This document shows, piece by piece, positions 15,993 to 23,659 of a stretch of DNA of 64,000 nucleotides. The notes beneath the pieces are model-generated. The model saw only the letters and a program-made list of their open reading frames with translations, made no database searches and was not told the origin of the DNA. Numbering within the stretch: the stretch's first letter is position 1; each line of letters begins with the position of its first letter. Source of the DNA: Caenispirillum bisanense (lineage in GTDB: Bacteria; Pseudomonadota; Alphaproteobacteria; Rhodospirillales; Rhodospirillaceae); contig NZ_OCNJ01000007.1 of assembly GCF_900230255.1 (NCBI RefSeq), positions 62,001 through 126,000 on the forward strand. The letters are read 5' to 3'. Made by a program: the position numbers and the translations under genes.

Positions 15993-17008
15993 CGCGTCGC
16001 CTCCCGCGCCCAGCGCCCGCGTGAGCCCGGCTCGGACCGGCCGCGATGGCGCATCCAGGCGTCGGCCATGGCCTCCAGGCGCGGCCGGTCCTCGGCCAGC
16101 ATCTCCACCTGCACCCAGTCGTTCCACTCGGCGGCGAGGCTCCAGTCGGGGTCCGACAGGCGGGCGTCGGGCAGGCGGTAGTGGAAGGTCGGCCGCGCCT
16201 TGATGAGCGGATCGTCGGCCAGCCGCCGCACCCGCGGCCCGTCCAGGTGGGCGAACAGAGGATAGAGGTCGAGGCCGCGGTTGCGGCTCGGGTTGAAGCG
16301 GACATAGTCGTCGATGAGCGTCGGCAGATCGGGATCATAGCCGGGGCGCAGGCAGTGGCGCCCCCAGTCGCCGGGGAAATCGGTGGCGAAGGCCAGCAGC
16401 CGGCGGGTGTTGTCGGGCACGATGCGGATCTTCAGCCAGTCTTCCAGCACCACGTAGGCGCGCATGACCGCCAGGATGTAGTCGGCATCGAGGCGCGCCG
16501 CCTCCGGGTTGAACTGCAGGGCGAAGGCGTAGACGACGCTGGCGCTGGTGCCTTCCGCGCCGGCGAGGCGCAGGGCGTCGAGCACGCGCTCCATCTCGCC
16601 CAGGCGGCCCACGGGCACGGGCGGCGCGACGATCTCCACCGGCAGCCACCGGCTGGAGACGTCGCCGAAGGCCTCGGCGACGCGGCCGCGCAGCTTGTCG
16701 AGCAGCTCGCGTGCCTTGCCGGCCTTGGCGGCGCCCTTGGCATCGGGGTGGGCGTACTGGCTGTCGAGTTCGCAGACGAAGGTGCCGTAAGGGGTGTCGC
16801 GCACCTCGTGGCGATAGGGGTCGCGCAGGACGATGGTGCCGCCGAACAGATCCTGCACCAGCCGCGCCGCCGCCGCGGCGTCGAGGCCGGCGAACTCCAC
16901 CTCGACGCCGACGCGCCGCTCGCCGCCGCCCTGGGTGCGGGTGTGCGGCGGCGGCAGCAGGTCCGGCCGCCCGCTGCGGGCGGCGGGAGCGATGTGGTGC
17001 GGGCTCAC
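15977..17008 (-). CDS. Amidoligase family protein
   Basis: Protein of about 343 residues with the features of the amidoligase family (PF12224), a branch of the glutamine-synthetase-like COOH-NH2 ligases that use ATP to join a carboxylate to an amine. It shows RRVGVEVEFAG near residue 35-45 with the conserved acidic residues. Later come VEIVAPPVP, ALQFNPEA and a DYVRFNPSRNRGLDLYPL block that fits the active-site region. I chose a GTG start at 17008 because AGGAG lies 9 bases upstream and the more upstream frame has no protein-like character. It is paired with a glutamine amidotransferase gene. Substrates are unknown. Confidence 0.8.
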   Translation of the reverse strand: MSPHHIAPAARSGRPDLLPPPHTRTQGGGERRVGVEVEFAGLDAAAAARLVQDLFGGTIVLRDPYRHEVRDTPYGTFVCELDSQYAHPDAKGAAKAGKARELLDKLRGRVAEAFGDVSSRWLPVEIVAPPVPVGRLGEMERVLDALRLAGAEGTSASVVYAFALQFNPEAARLDADYILAVMRAYVVLEDWLKIRIVPDNTRRLLAFATDFPGDWGRHCLRPGYDPDLPTLIDDYVRFNPSRNRGLDLYPLFAHLDGPRVRRLADDPLIKARPTFHYRLPDARLSDPDWSLAAEWNDWVQVEMLAEDRPRLEAMADAWMRHRGRSEPGSRGRWAREATRWLTP

Positions 17009-17154
17009 GCGCGGGCACTCCTGTTGTTTCCGGCTCCTGCGGAAGGTACGCGCGAGGGGGCGCCGAAGGTCCGCCGCAGGGCGTTTGCGCCCGGCGCGGC
17101 AGGCTGGCATGCTGGCCGCTCGCCTGGTTTCAACCTGCCGAGGAAGGATCCCGC

Positions 17155-17472
17155 ATGTTCATCGCCATGAACCGCTTCCGCATCCGCAAGGGCCAGGAGG
17201 CCGAGTTCGAGCGCATCTGGCGCGAGCGCGACAGCCACCTGAACGAAGTGCCGGGCTTCGTGGAGTTCGCCCTGCTCAAGGGCCCGGAGCACGAAGACCA
17301 CACGCTGTACGCCAGCCACACGGTGTGGCGCTCCGCCGAGGATTTCCAGGCCTGGACCACGTCGGACGCCTTCCGCAAGGCCCACGCCGGCGCCGGCGCC
17401 AGCCGCGACGTCTACCTCGGCCCGCCGCAGTTCGAGGGCTTCGAGGCGGTGCAGGTGCTGAAAGGGGCGTGA
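17155..17472 (+). CDS. Antibiotic biosynthesis monooxygenase-domain protein (heme-degrading type)
   Basis: A 105-residue single-domain protein of the dimeric alpha-beta barrel ABM family: MFIAMNRFRIRKGQEAEFE, then VPGFVEFALLKGP, then TVWRSAEDFQAWTTSDAFRKAH. The last block carries the conserved W and the His near the C-terminus that IsdG/HmoA-type heme monooxygenases use. It may open or handle heme; other members oxidise small aromatics, so this is not certain. GAGGAAGG precedes the ATG. It stands alone, divergent from the amidoligase gene. Confidence 0.85.
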   Translation: MFIAMNRFRIRKGQEAEFERIWRERDSHLNEVPGFVEFALLKGPEHEDHTLYASHTVWRSAEDFQAWTTSDAFRKAHAGAGASRDVYLGPPQFEGFEAVQVLKGA

Positions 17473-17581
17473 GGGACGCGCAGGCGGGCTCCCGCGAGCG
17501 GCACCGCCCGTTCCCGTGGCCCCGCCGCCCCGCCGCCCCGCCGCCCCTATGATCGATGCTTCCGCCGTCGGAGGACCGCCC

Positions 17582-17824
17582 ATGCCCCTGCCCGTCCGCG
17601 CCGCCCTGGTCGGCCTCGCCACCCTCGCCCTCGCCGCCTGCGGTGCGGCGACGGTCGTCGGCAGCAGTGCGGAGGCGATCCTGTTGCGCGTCCCCGACCA
17701 GGCCGCCGTGCAAGGCACCCGGGCCCAGGCCGCGGAGCACTGCGCCGAACGCTACCGCACGCCCGTGCTGGTTTCCGCCGACCCGCTGGGGGACGAGGTG
17801 CTGGCGCGCTGGGAGTGCCGTTAG
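17582..17824 (+). CDS. Small lipoprotein, copy A
   Basis: An 80-residue predicted lipoprotein with a lipobox LAAC ending at Cys20. The short mature domain has two further Cys (AAEHC and WEC). The order hydrophobic strand, AAEHC helix, then V-L-A-R-W-E-C at the end is shared with the protein at 18294-18545, so the two are paralogues. GGAGGA lies 8 bases before the ATG. Its stop codon overlaps that of the converging membrane-protein gene by four bases. Likely periplasmic and membrane-anchored; function unknown. Confidence 0.75.
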   Translation: MPLPVRAALVGLATLALAACGAATVVGSSAEAILLRVPDQAAVQGTRAQAAEHCAERYRTPVLVSADPLGDEVLARWECR

Positions 17825-18138
17825 GGTCGGTCTGCGTCGCCGCGGGCCGCCAGATAATCGGCCGAATCGCGCGCCTGCCGCTCTTCGGGCGTGAGGTCCG
17901 GCACGGCTGCCGCCGCCCGGCGCCGTCGCAGCAGCAGGCCGCCGAGCAGCGCGAGGGCGCCGCCCACCAGTGCGATCAGCAGCCCGCCGGCCGCCACCAG
18001 CCCGAGGAACAGCGACAGGGGTCCGTCGCCGCCGCCCGGGATCAGGGTCGCCGCGGCCAGCGCCAGCCCGGCCGCCACGACCGCGCCACCCACCACTTTC
18101 AGAAGACTTCCCGCTCCCCGCCGGATGCCGTCGCCCAT
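17821..18138 (-). CDS. Small two-helix membrane protein
   Basis: A 105-residue protein with two hydrophobic segments (about residues 12-34 and 40-70), rich in Gly and Ala. A basic hinge (RRRR) and a charged C-terminal tail (DLTPEERQARDSADYLAARG) follow. It resembles generic membrane-stress or holin-like small proteins but matches no family I can name. A GGGGAGGG sequence precedes the ATG. It lies between two paralogous lipoprotein genes, converging with one and diverging from the other. Confidence 0.7.
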   Translation of the reverse strand: MGDGIRRGAGSLLKVVGGAVVAAGLALAAATLIPGGGDGPLSLFLGLVAAGGLLIALVGGALALLGGLLLRRRRAAAAVPDLTPEERQARDSADYLAARGDADRP

Positions 18139-18293
18139 GGCGCGCCCTCCCCCATGTCACCCGAGGGCGGGCAGCGTAGCGCCCTTCGCGCGGCGGCGGA
18201 AGGACCAGCCCCTACGCCTCCTGCACCGCCACCGGCGCCACCCGCTGCGCGTTCTTCCCGCACATGGGATCTTCAACTGCAGGAGGATGCGCC

Positions 18294-18545
18294 ATGGCGC
18301 ACAGACGTCTCCTTTTCGCCGCCGCCGCGACCGCCGCCGCCGTCCTGGGGCTGGCGGCCTGCGCCGACCCCGAGGTCGCCGCCCATCAGCCCGACACCCT
18401 GACCCTGGTGGTGGAAGACGCCGACGAACTCGCCCAGGCCGGCGAGGATGCCGCCGAGTACTGCGGCCAGCAGGGGCTCGGCGCCGATCTGGTGGAAACG
18501 ACGCAGCTCGACGACGGTGTGGTCGCCCGCTACGTCTGCGAGTGA
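18294..18545 (+). CDS. Small lipoprotein, copy B
   Basis: An 83-residue predicted lipoprotein with a lipobox LAAC ending at Cys23. The mature part ends AAEYC, a short loop, then VVARYVCE, which aligns with the paralogue at 17582-17824 (AAEHC, VLARWECR). The two conserved Cys could form a disulfide. AGGAGG lies 7 bases before the ATG. Function unknown. Confidence 0.78.
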   Translation: MAHRRLLFAAAATAAAVLGLAACADPEVAAHQPDTLTLVVEDADELAQAGEDAAEYCGQQGLGADLVETTQLDDGVVARYVCE

Positions 18546-18570
18546 CGCCCGACCGCCGCCGCCGCCCGCG

Positions 18571-19533
18571 TCACAGGGCCGTCCGCACCGGCTGGCGGCC
18601 CTTGGCGCGGGCGTGCTCGCGGGCCAGTTCCACGAAGAACCGGGCCGTCTGCCCGACCGAGCTGCCCTTGCGCCACGTCAGGCCGACGTCCACCGTCGGC
18701 AGAGGCTCGGCGAAGGGGCGTACCTCCACCCGGTCGCCATCCAGCGACCACGGGCGGTAGGCCATGTCGGGCAGGATGGCGATGCCGATGCCGGTGCCGA
18801 CGAGGGACCGCACCGCCTCCACCGACGCCGTCTTCAGCACCACCCGCGGCGCGATGCCCGCCTGCCGCCACTGGGCGTGGGTGAGCACGTGCATGTCGTC
18901 GGTGGTCAGCTGGATGAGCGGCTGGTCCGCCAGGTCGGCGACGCTCACCGTTTCCTGCGCCAGCAGCGGATGATTGGCCGGCAGCCACACGCGATAAGGC
19001 GAGCGCAGCAGCACCTCGGCCGCCAGCGCGTCCTGGTTCTCCAGCGCCGAGCAGATGAGGATGCCGACGTCGATCTCGCCGTTGATGAGCAGGTGCTCGA
19101 TGAAGCGGCGCTGATCCTCCACCACCTTCACCGTCACGTCGGGATAGACCCGGCGGTAGCGCGCCAGCAGGTCGGCCAGGTAGTAGCCGGCGACCATGGC
19201 CGTCACGCCGAGCGTCAGCGTGCCGCCCACCGTCTGCGCGTGCGCCTTCACGGCCCGCCCCGCGTCCACCACCGCCCCCATGATGCGCTGGGCATGGCGC
19301 AGGAACTGGTGGCCTTCCTGGGTCAGCACCACGCCCTTGGCGGTGCGCAGCAGCAGCGCCGCCCCCACCTCGTCCTCCAGTTGCTTGAGCGCCACGGTCA
19401 CCGCCGACTGCGAGATGCCGAGGTCGCGGGCGGCGGCGGAGACCGACAGCGTGCCGGCGACGGCGATGAAATAGCGGACCTGGCGGAGCGTGATGTTCAC
19501 GACAGCGATCTCCGAAGCGCGAATTTCGGGCAT
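18571..19533 (-). CDS. LysR-family transcriptional regulator
   Basis: Regulator of 320 residues: an N-terminal winged helix-turn-helix (VRYFIAVAGTLSVSAAARDL, then ISQSAVTVALKQLEDEVG) and a C-terminal periplasmic-binding-like effector domain (GTLTLGVTAMVAGYYLADLL onward). It should bind DNA as a tetramer and respond to a small ligand. The first ATG (19533) gives eleven extra residues before a GTG at 19500 that matches the usual family start; either may be used. It is transcribed divergently from an orphan TRAP transporter subunit gene, whose promoter it probably controls. Confidence 0.9.
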   Translation of the reverse strand: MPEIRASEIAVVNITLRQVRYFIAVAGTLSVSAAARDLGISQSAVTVALKQLEDEVGAALLLRTAKGVVLTQEGHQFLRHAQRIMGAVVDAGRAVKAHAQTVGGTLTLGVTAMVAGYYLADLLARYRRVYPDVTVKVVEDQRRFIEHLLINGEIDVGILICSALENQDALAAEVLLRSPYRVWLPANHPLLAQETVSVADLADQPLIQLTTDDMHVLTHAQWRQAGIAPRVVLKTASVEAVRSLVGTGIGIAILPDMAYRPWSLDGDRVEVRPFAEPLPTVDVGLTWRKGSSVGQTARFFVELAREHARAKGRQPVRTAL

Positions 19534-19590
19534 GCTATCATGTTTTTCGATGGCGTGGCGCCCATCGGCAGCCTCTGGTACACCGGACGG

Positions 19591-20109
19591 ATGAGCCTAC
19601 GCCCCGTCCCCGCCCTGCCCGTCCGCGTGATCCGTGCCCTCGCCAGGGCCGCCGCCCTGGTGGGCGCGACGCTGCTGGTCGCCGCCGTAGTGACGACGGT
19701 GTGGAGCGTGCTCGGCCGCTGGCTGGCGGCGGCGCCGTTGTTGGGGGATACGGAACTGGTGGAGCGGCTGGTGGGGGCGGGCATCTTCCTGGTGCTGCCC
19801 TACGGCCATCTGGTCGGCGGCAACATCGTGGTGGACCTGCTGGTCCGCCGCTTTCCCGGCCGGCTGCGGCGTGCCCTGGCGGCCGGGGCCGAACTCCTGT
19901 TCGCCGCCGTCGCCGCATTGCTGGCGTGGCGCATGACGCTCGGCGGGCTCGACCTGCACCGCTACGGCGAAACCTCGATGATGCTCGGCTTGCCCACCTG
20001 GTGGGGCTTCGCCGCCGGTGTGCCGGCGCTGGTGCTGCTGGCGCTGGTGTGCCTGGTGCGGGCCTTCGCGCCGGGGCAGGGGCAGGCGCCGACGGGCGGC
20101 GGCGCCTGA
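19591..20109 (+). CDS. TRAP transporter small permease (DctQ family), orphan
   Basis: A 172-residue inner-membrane protein with four hydrophobic segments and the DctQ pattern: ALVGATLLVAAVVTTVWSVLGRW, then LVERLVGAGIFLVLPYGHLVGGN, then a basic loop LVRRFPGRLRR, and GETSMMLGLPTWWGFAAG near the end. TRAP systems take up organic acids with a large permease (DctM) and a binding protein (DctP). Neither is next to this gene, which is unusual; the partners must be elsewhere or lost. The ATG at 19591 is only about 60 bases from the divergent LysR gene. Confidence 0.82.
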   Translation: MSLRPVPALPVRVIRALARAAALVGATLLVAAVVTTVWSVLGRWLAAAPLLGDTELVERLVGAGIFLVLPYGHLVGGNIVVDLLVRRFPGRLRRALAAGAELLFAAVAALLAWRMTLGGLDLHRYGETSMMLGLPTWWGFAAGVPALVLLALVCLVRAFAPGQGQAPTGGGA

Positions 20110-20134
20110 CGCGACCCCATCCCGGGCCGGCGCC

Positions 20135-20413
20135 TCAGCCCTTGGCCTCGGCGGGACGGCGGCGCTCTTCGCGCAGTTCCTCGACCACTTCGGTGTAGAG
20201 GTCGCGGTAGACGGCTTCCAGGTCGGGATGCTCCGTCAACAGATCCTCGATCACCTGCTCGGCCCGCATCTCCCCGAGGGTGGTGCGGAAGGTCTTGGAC
20301 AGGAACTCCTCGATGGACAGGTCCTTCTCGCTGGCGCGCGCTTCCGCCATGTCCATCTGTTGGCGCACCAGCGTCTTGATCCAGTGCCTGAGCGCCTTGC
20401 GTTCGGCCGCCAC
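20135..20413 (-). CDS. Unrecognised small helical protein
   Basis: A 92-residue, highly charged, probably all-helical protein (MAAERKALRHWIKTLVRQQM, then EEFLSKTFRTTLGEMRAEQV). It has no signal or membrane segment. It follows the XRE regulator gene in the same direction after 22 bases and is probably co-transcribed with it. A toxin-antitoxin-like or regulator-partner arrangement is possible, but nothing in the sequence proves it. Confidence 0.7.
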   Translation of the reverse strand: MAAERKALRHWIKTLVRQQMDMAEARASEKDLSIEEFLSKTFRTTLGEMRAEQVIEDLLTEHPDLEAVYRDLYTEVVEELREERRRPAEAKG

Positions 20414-20435
20414 GTCCCGATCCTCCCCGCCGACC

Positions 20436-21158
20436 TCAGGCCGACCGTCGGCCGGGCTCGTCGCCGGCGGCGACGCGCTCGCACTCGGCGATCATTTCGC
20501 GCATGATGCCGACCACATGCCGGCGCATGCCCGGAGCGAGGCTGGTGAACAGGCCGTAGAGCTCGTCGCGGTCGGGATCGTCGCCCCGCGCGGGCGCCGC
20601 GGCGGGCGCGACGGCAGCAGCGGCCGGGGCGGCCTCGACCGTGGCGGACTCGGGCACGGCGGCGGGCGCGGGCGCCAGCGGAGCCACCGGACGCTCGCCA
20701 CTGAACCACGCGAGGTCGACCTGCAGCACCTGGGCGATGCGCGCCAGAATGGCGACAGGCACGCGGCGATGCGCCAACTCGAAGTTGCGCATGCGGGCCG
20801 GCGCGACGCCGACGCTCACCGCCAGTTCGTCCAGCGACAGCCCCAGTTCCTCGCGCCGGGCGGTGATCGCCTCGGCGACGGCACTGTCGCCCTGCGGCTC
20901 CTCGCGCGCGGCGGCGATGCCTTCGTGTCCGGCACGGGCGCGGGCGGCGCGAGTCGCACGCGCCGAAAGCATGCGGTTGATACGGAACAGCACCGCCGTA
21001 CGGTCGTATTCGGCGAGGTCGGGGAAGCGCTCGTTCAGGACCGCTTCCGCCGCCCCCTCGCTGTCAGCCGTCAAGCCGCGGCGCGCGCCGGTGAGCTCGG
21101 CCAGAACGTCGCGGGCGATCGCCTGCGCGCGCTCGGGGGTCATCATCTCGTCCTTCAT
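20436..21158 (-). CDS. XRE-family HTH regulator
   Basis: A 240-residue protein. The central Cro/C1-type helix-turn-helix (about residues 90-150) is visible as ARREELGLSLDELAVSVGVA, then PARMRNFELAHRRVPVAILA. The N-terminal third is helical and charged. A Pro/Ala linker leads to a C-terminal helix that ends MREMIAECERVAAG. It is probably a dimeric DNA-binding regulator with an extra partner domain. MKDEMM offers two close starts (21158 or 21146). The upstream region contains repeated GTGACGT / GTCACGT words near 21178 and 21217 that could be its own operator. Confidence 0.78.
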   Translation of the reverse strand: MKDEMMTPERAQAIARDVLAELTGARRGLTADSEGAAEAVLNERFPDLAEYDRTAVLFRINRMLSARATRAARARAGHEGIAAAREEPQGDSAVAEAITARREELGLSLDELAVSVGVAPARMRNFELAHRRVPVAILARIAQVLQVDLAWFSGERPVAPLAPAPAAVPESATVEAAPAAAAVAPAAAPARGDDPDRDELYGLFTSLAPGMRRHVVGIMREMIAECERVAAGDEPGRRSA

Positions 21159-21376
21159 TCGATCAGCCGCCCTTCATCGTGACGTATATGGAATGAACCT
21201 CTACGCCGTCTTGCGTGTCACGTCAAACTTCACGGGGTATTAGAGGACGCCTTATTCCTCCTCACGGTTGCAGGCGAAACACAACCATCCAGTTGGGTTG
21301 TTTTCCGGGCCGTTCGGGGCATCGGGCCCGTCCGACAGGATAATGCGACGGCGCCACCAGGGCGAGACGTGAAAAG

Positions 21377-22702
21377 ATGACCGGTGCGATCATTGATGAT
21401 AGCCATGGTCCCATGAAGGACGCCTCGCCCCCTCCGCCGTCGCTCGCGGCCGCGGCACCCGATGCCGCCGACACCGAGCGGCAGCGCGCCGACCTGCGCC
21501 GCCACCGCATGGCCGCCACCGGCCTGCTGGTGGCCATGGGCGGCGTCTTCGCCGGCAGCCACGCCCTGCCCGGCCAGGGCACCTACTGGATGGGCCTGCT
21601 GCAGGCGGGCACCGAAGCGGCGCTGGTCGGAGGACTGGCCGACTGGTTCGCCGTCACCGCCCTGTTCCGCCGCCCCCTCGGCCTGCCCATCCCGCACACG
21701 GCTCTCATCCCGTCCAACCAGGACCGCATCGCGCGGCGGCTCGGCGCCTTCGTCACCCGCTATTTCCTGGCGCCCGAGATCCTGCAGGAGCGCCTGCGCA
21801 CCCTGGAGGTCGCCGGCCGCGCCGGGGCGTGGCTCGCCAGCGGCGACAATCCGCGCCGACTGGCCGGGCGCATCGCCGACCTGCTGCCGGCCCTGCTCGA
21901 CGCCGCCGGCGACGAACGCCTGCGGGCCCTGGTGGCGCGCGGCCTCACCGCCCGCCTGCGCCAGACCGACGTCGCGCCGCTGCTCGGCCGCCTGCTCGCC
22001 GCCATCCCCGACGAGGAATACGGCACCCTGCTCACCCAGGCGGTGACGCTGGCGCGCGAGCAGCTGGTGCGCAACGAGGATCGCATCCACGCCATCGTCA
22101 CCGAACGCAGCGCCTGGTGGCTGCCGAAGGCGGTGGACCGCCGCGTCGCCCGCGCCCTCATCGGCGCCGCCTTCGAGCTGCTCGACGACCTGGAGGACCC
22201 CGACAACGAGGTGCGCCGCCGCTTCGCCGACACCCTGCGCGACTTCCGCGCCCGCCTCACCGACGACCCCGACCTGCACGCCCGCCTGCGCGCCGTGAAG
22301 AACCGGGCGCTCGACCATCCCCAGGTGCAGGACGCCCTGTCGCGGGTGTGGGACGAGATCCGCCGTGCCCTGACCGAAAGCGCCGGGCGCCGCGACGGCC
22401 GCCTGCGCGCCGGCCTGACGGAAGCGCTGCGCGGCCTGGGGGACCGACTGCTGGCGGATGCGGACCTGCGGCAGGCCGTCGACAGCCGCATCGAGGCCGC
22501 CGTCATGAAGGGCCTGGTGCCGTGGCGCGACCAGATCGGCGGCTTCATCGAGGACGTGGTGCGCAAATGGGACACCCGCACCCTGACCGAGCGGCTGGAG
22601 CTGACCGTCGGCCGCGACCTGCAGTTCATCCGCATCAACGGCACCCTGGTCGGCGCCCTGGTCGGCTGCGTGCTCTACGTGCTGGTGGAGGCGCTGTCGT
22701 AA
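21377..22702 (+). CDS. DUF445 family membrane protein
   Basis: A 441-residue protein of the DUF445 family. An N-terminal hydrophobic segment (LLVAMGGVFAGSHAL) leads to the family signature GGLADWFAVTALFRRPLGLP (about residues 85-105) with IPHTALIPSN. A long, charged helical region follows, and a C-terminal hydrophobic anchor (INGTLVGALVGCVLYVLVEAL) closes the protein. Members are conserved inner-membrane proteins of unknown function. It stands alone. The start at 21377 has only a weak ribosome site; ATG 21413 is an alternative. Confidence 0.88.
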   Translation: MTGAIIDDSHGPMKDASPPPPSLAAAAPDAADTERQRADLRRHRMAATGLLVAMGGVFAGSHALPGQGTYWMGLLQAGTEAALVGGLADWFAVTALFRRPLGLPIPHTALIPSNQDRIARRLGAFVTRYFLAPEILQERLRTLEVAGRAGAWLASGDNPRRLAGRIADLLPALLDAAGDERLRALVARGLTARLRQTDVAPLLGRLLAAIPDEEYGTLLTQAVTLAREQLVRNEDRIHAIVTERSAWWLPKAVDRRVARALIGAAFELLDDLEDPDNEVRRRFADTLRDFRARLTDDPDLHARLRAVKNRALDHPQVQDALSRVWDEIRRALTESAGRRDGRLRAGLTEALRGLGDRLLADADLRQAVDSRIEAAVMKGLVPWRDQIGGFIEDVVRKWDTRTLTERLELTVGRDLQFIRINGTLVGALVGCVLYVLVEALS

Positions 22703-22781
22703 CCCGGACGGCCGGCCGCCTTGCCAGGGGCGCGACGGGCGGCCACACTGGCGCGACAGCAAGACCAACCCGGGAGGCCCC

Positions 22782-23222
22782 ATGTTCGTCCATTCCCTGT
22801 CGCTCGACGCCGCCTCGCAGATCGTCGACGAAGCCCTGCGCCAGGGCCGCAGCCGCAACTTCCAGCCGCTGACGGTGGTGGTGCTCGACGCCGCCGGCGT
22901 CGTCAAGGCGCTGAAGCGCGACGACGGCGCCAGCCTCATGCGTCCGGAAATCTGCATCGGCAAGGCCTGGGGCGCGCTCGCCCTCGGCTTCGGCGGGCGG
23001 GAACTGGCGCGGCGGGCGGAGAAGATGCCCGGCTTCATGAACGCCGCCTCCGACCTCGCCGGCGGCCGCATGGTGCCGGTGGCCGGCGGCGTGCTGGTGA
23101 AGGACGACAAGGGCGTCATCGTCGGCGCCGTCGGCATCACCGGCGACACCTCCGACAACGACGAGATCTGCGCCGTCGAGGCCATCAAGGCCGCCGGGTT
23201 CACCCCCGACACCGGCGCCTGA
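22782..23222 (+). CDS. GlcG/HbpS family heme-binding-like protein
   Basis: A 146-residue protein of the GlcG/HbpS family (DUF336). It shows LDAASQIVDEALRQG, the central VVVLDAAGVVKALKRDDGA, then SDLAGGRMVPVAGGVLVKDD and GVIVGAVGITGDTSDNDE at the C-terminus. Members bind heme or cofactors and often accompany glycolate oxidation or diol utilisation. No such pathway is adjacent here. It is preceded by CGGGAGG. Its last 23 bases overlap the 3' end of the converging DCC-family gene. Confidence 0.85.
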   Translation: MFVHSLSLDAASQIVDEALRQGRSRNFQPLTVVVLDAAGVVKALKRDDGASLMRPEICIGKAWGALALGFGGRELARRAEKMPGFMNAASDLAGGRMVPVAGGVLVKDDKGVIVGAVGITGDTSDNDEICAVEAIKAAGFTPDTGA

Positions 23223-23616
23223 GCGCCGCCGCCTTCCGCCGCTGCGCCCAGGCCTGCAGGCGCGGACGCAGCGGCAGGAACAGGCGGTAGGCCGCTTCCA
23301 GCACCAGGGGCAGCGGCGGCACCGTCGCCATCCGGCCGAGCCAGGCCAGCCGCGGCACCCGGCGCCACAGGGCGATGAAGGCCCGCGCGCCGGACTCCAT
23401 CCGCCCGTCCGCCCACCGGACGTGAAAGCGTTGCAGCAGCTGCGCCGGGTCGAGCGGGCAGACCGCGGCGGCGCCCGGCGCGGCGACGTTCACCCAGCGC
23501 ACGCCGTGCGGCCGCAGCGCCCGGTAAACGGCGATCTCGCGCCGGCACAGCGGACAGGCGCCGTCGTAGAACACGGTGAGCGGAGCGGGCACGGGGCGGT
23601 CGAGGGCGGCGGTCAT
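23200..23616 (-). CDS. DCC-family thiol-disulfide oxidoreductase-like protein
   Basis: A 138-residue protein of the DCC family (DUF393), named for its Asp-Cys-x-x-Cys motif. It is seen here as VFYDGACPLCRREIAVYRAL near residues 14-33. The later part has the usual basic helical tail (LWRRVPRLAWLGRM, then AAYRLFLPLRPRL). The thioredoxin-like motif suggests redox activity; substrate unknown. The ATG at 23616 gives the family N-terminus; the frame is open further upstream but overlaps the kinase gene. The 3' end overlaps the GlcG gene in convergent orientation. Confidence 0.82.
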   Translation of the reverse strand: MTAALDRPVPAPLTVFYDGACPLCRREIAVYRALRPHGVRWVNVAAPGAAAVCPLDPAQLLQRFHVRWADGRMESGARAFIALWRRVPRLAWLGRMATVPPLPLVLEAAYRLFLPLRPRLQAWAQRRKAAALRRRCRG

Positions 23617-23659
23617 GCCGTTCCTACGCCGCCGCCGACCCGGCGGACCAGTCGGCCGA

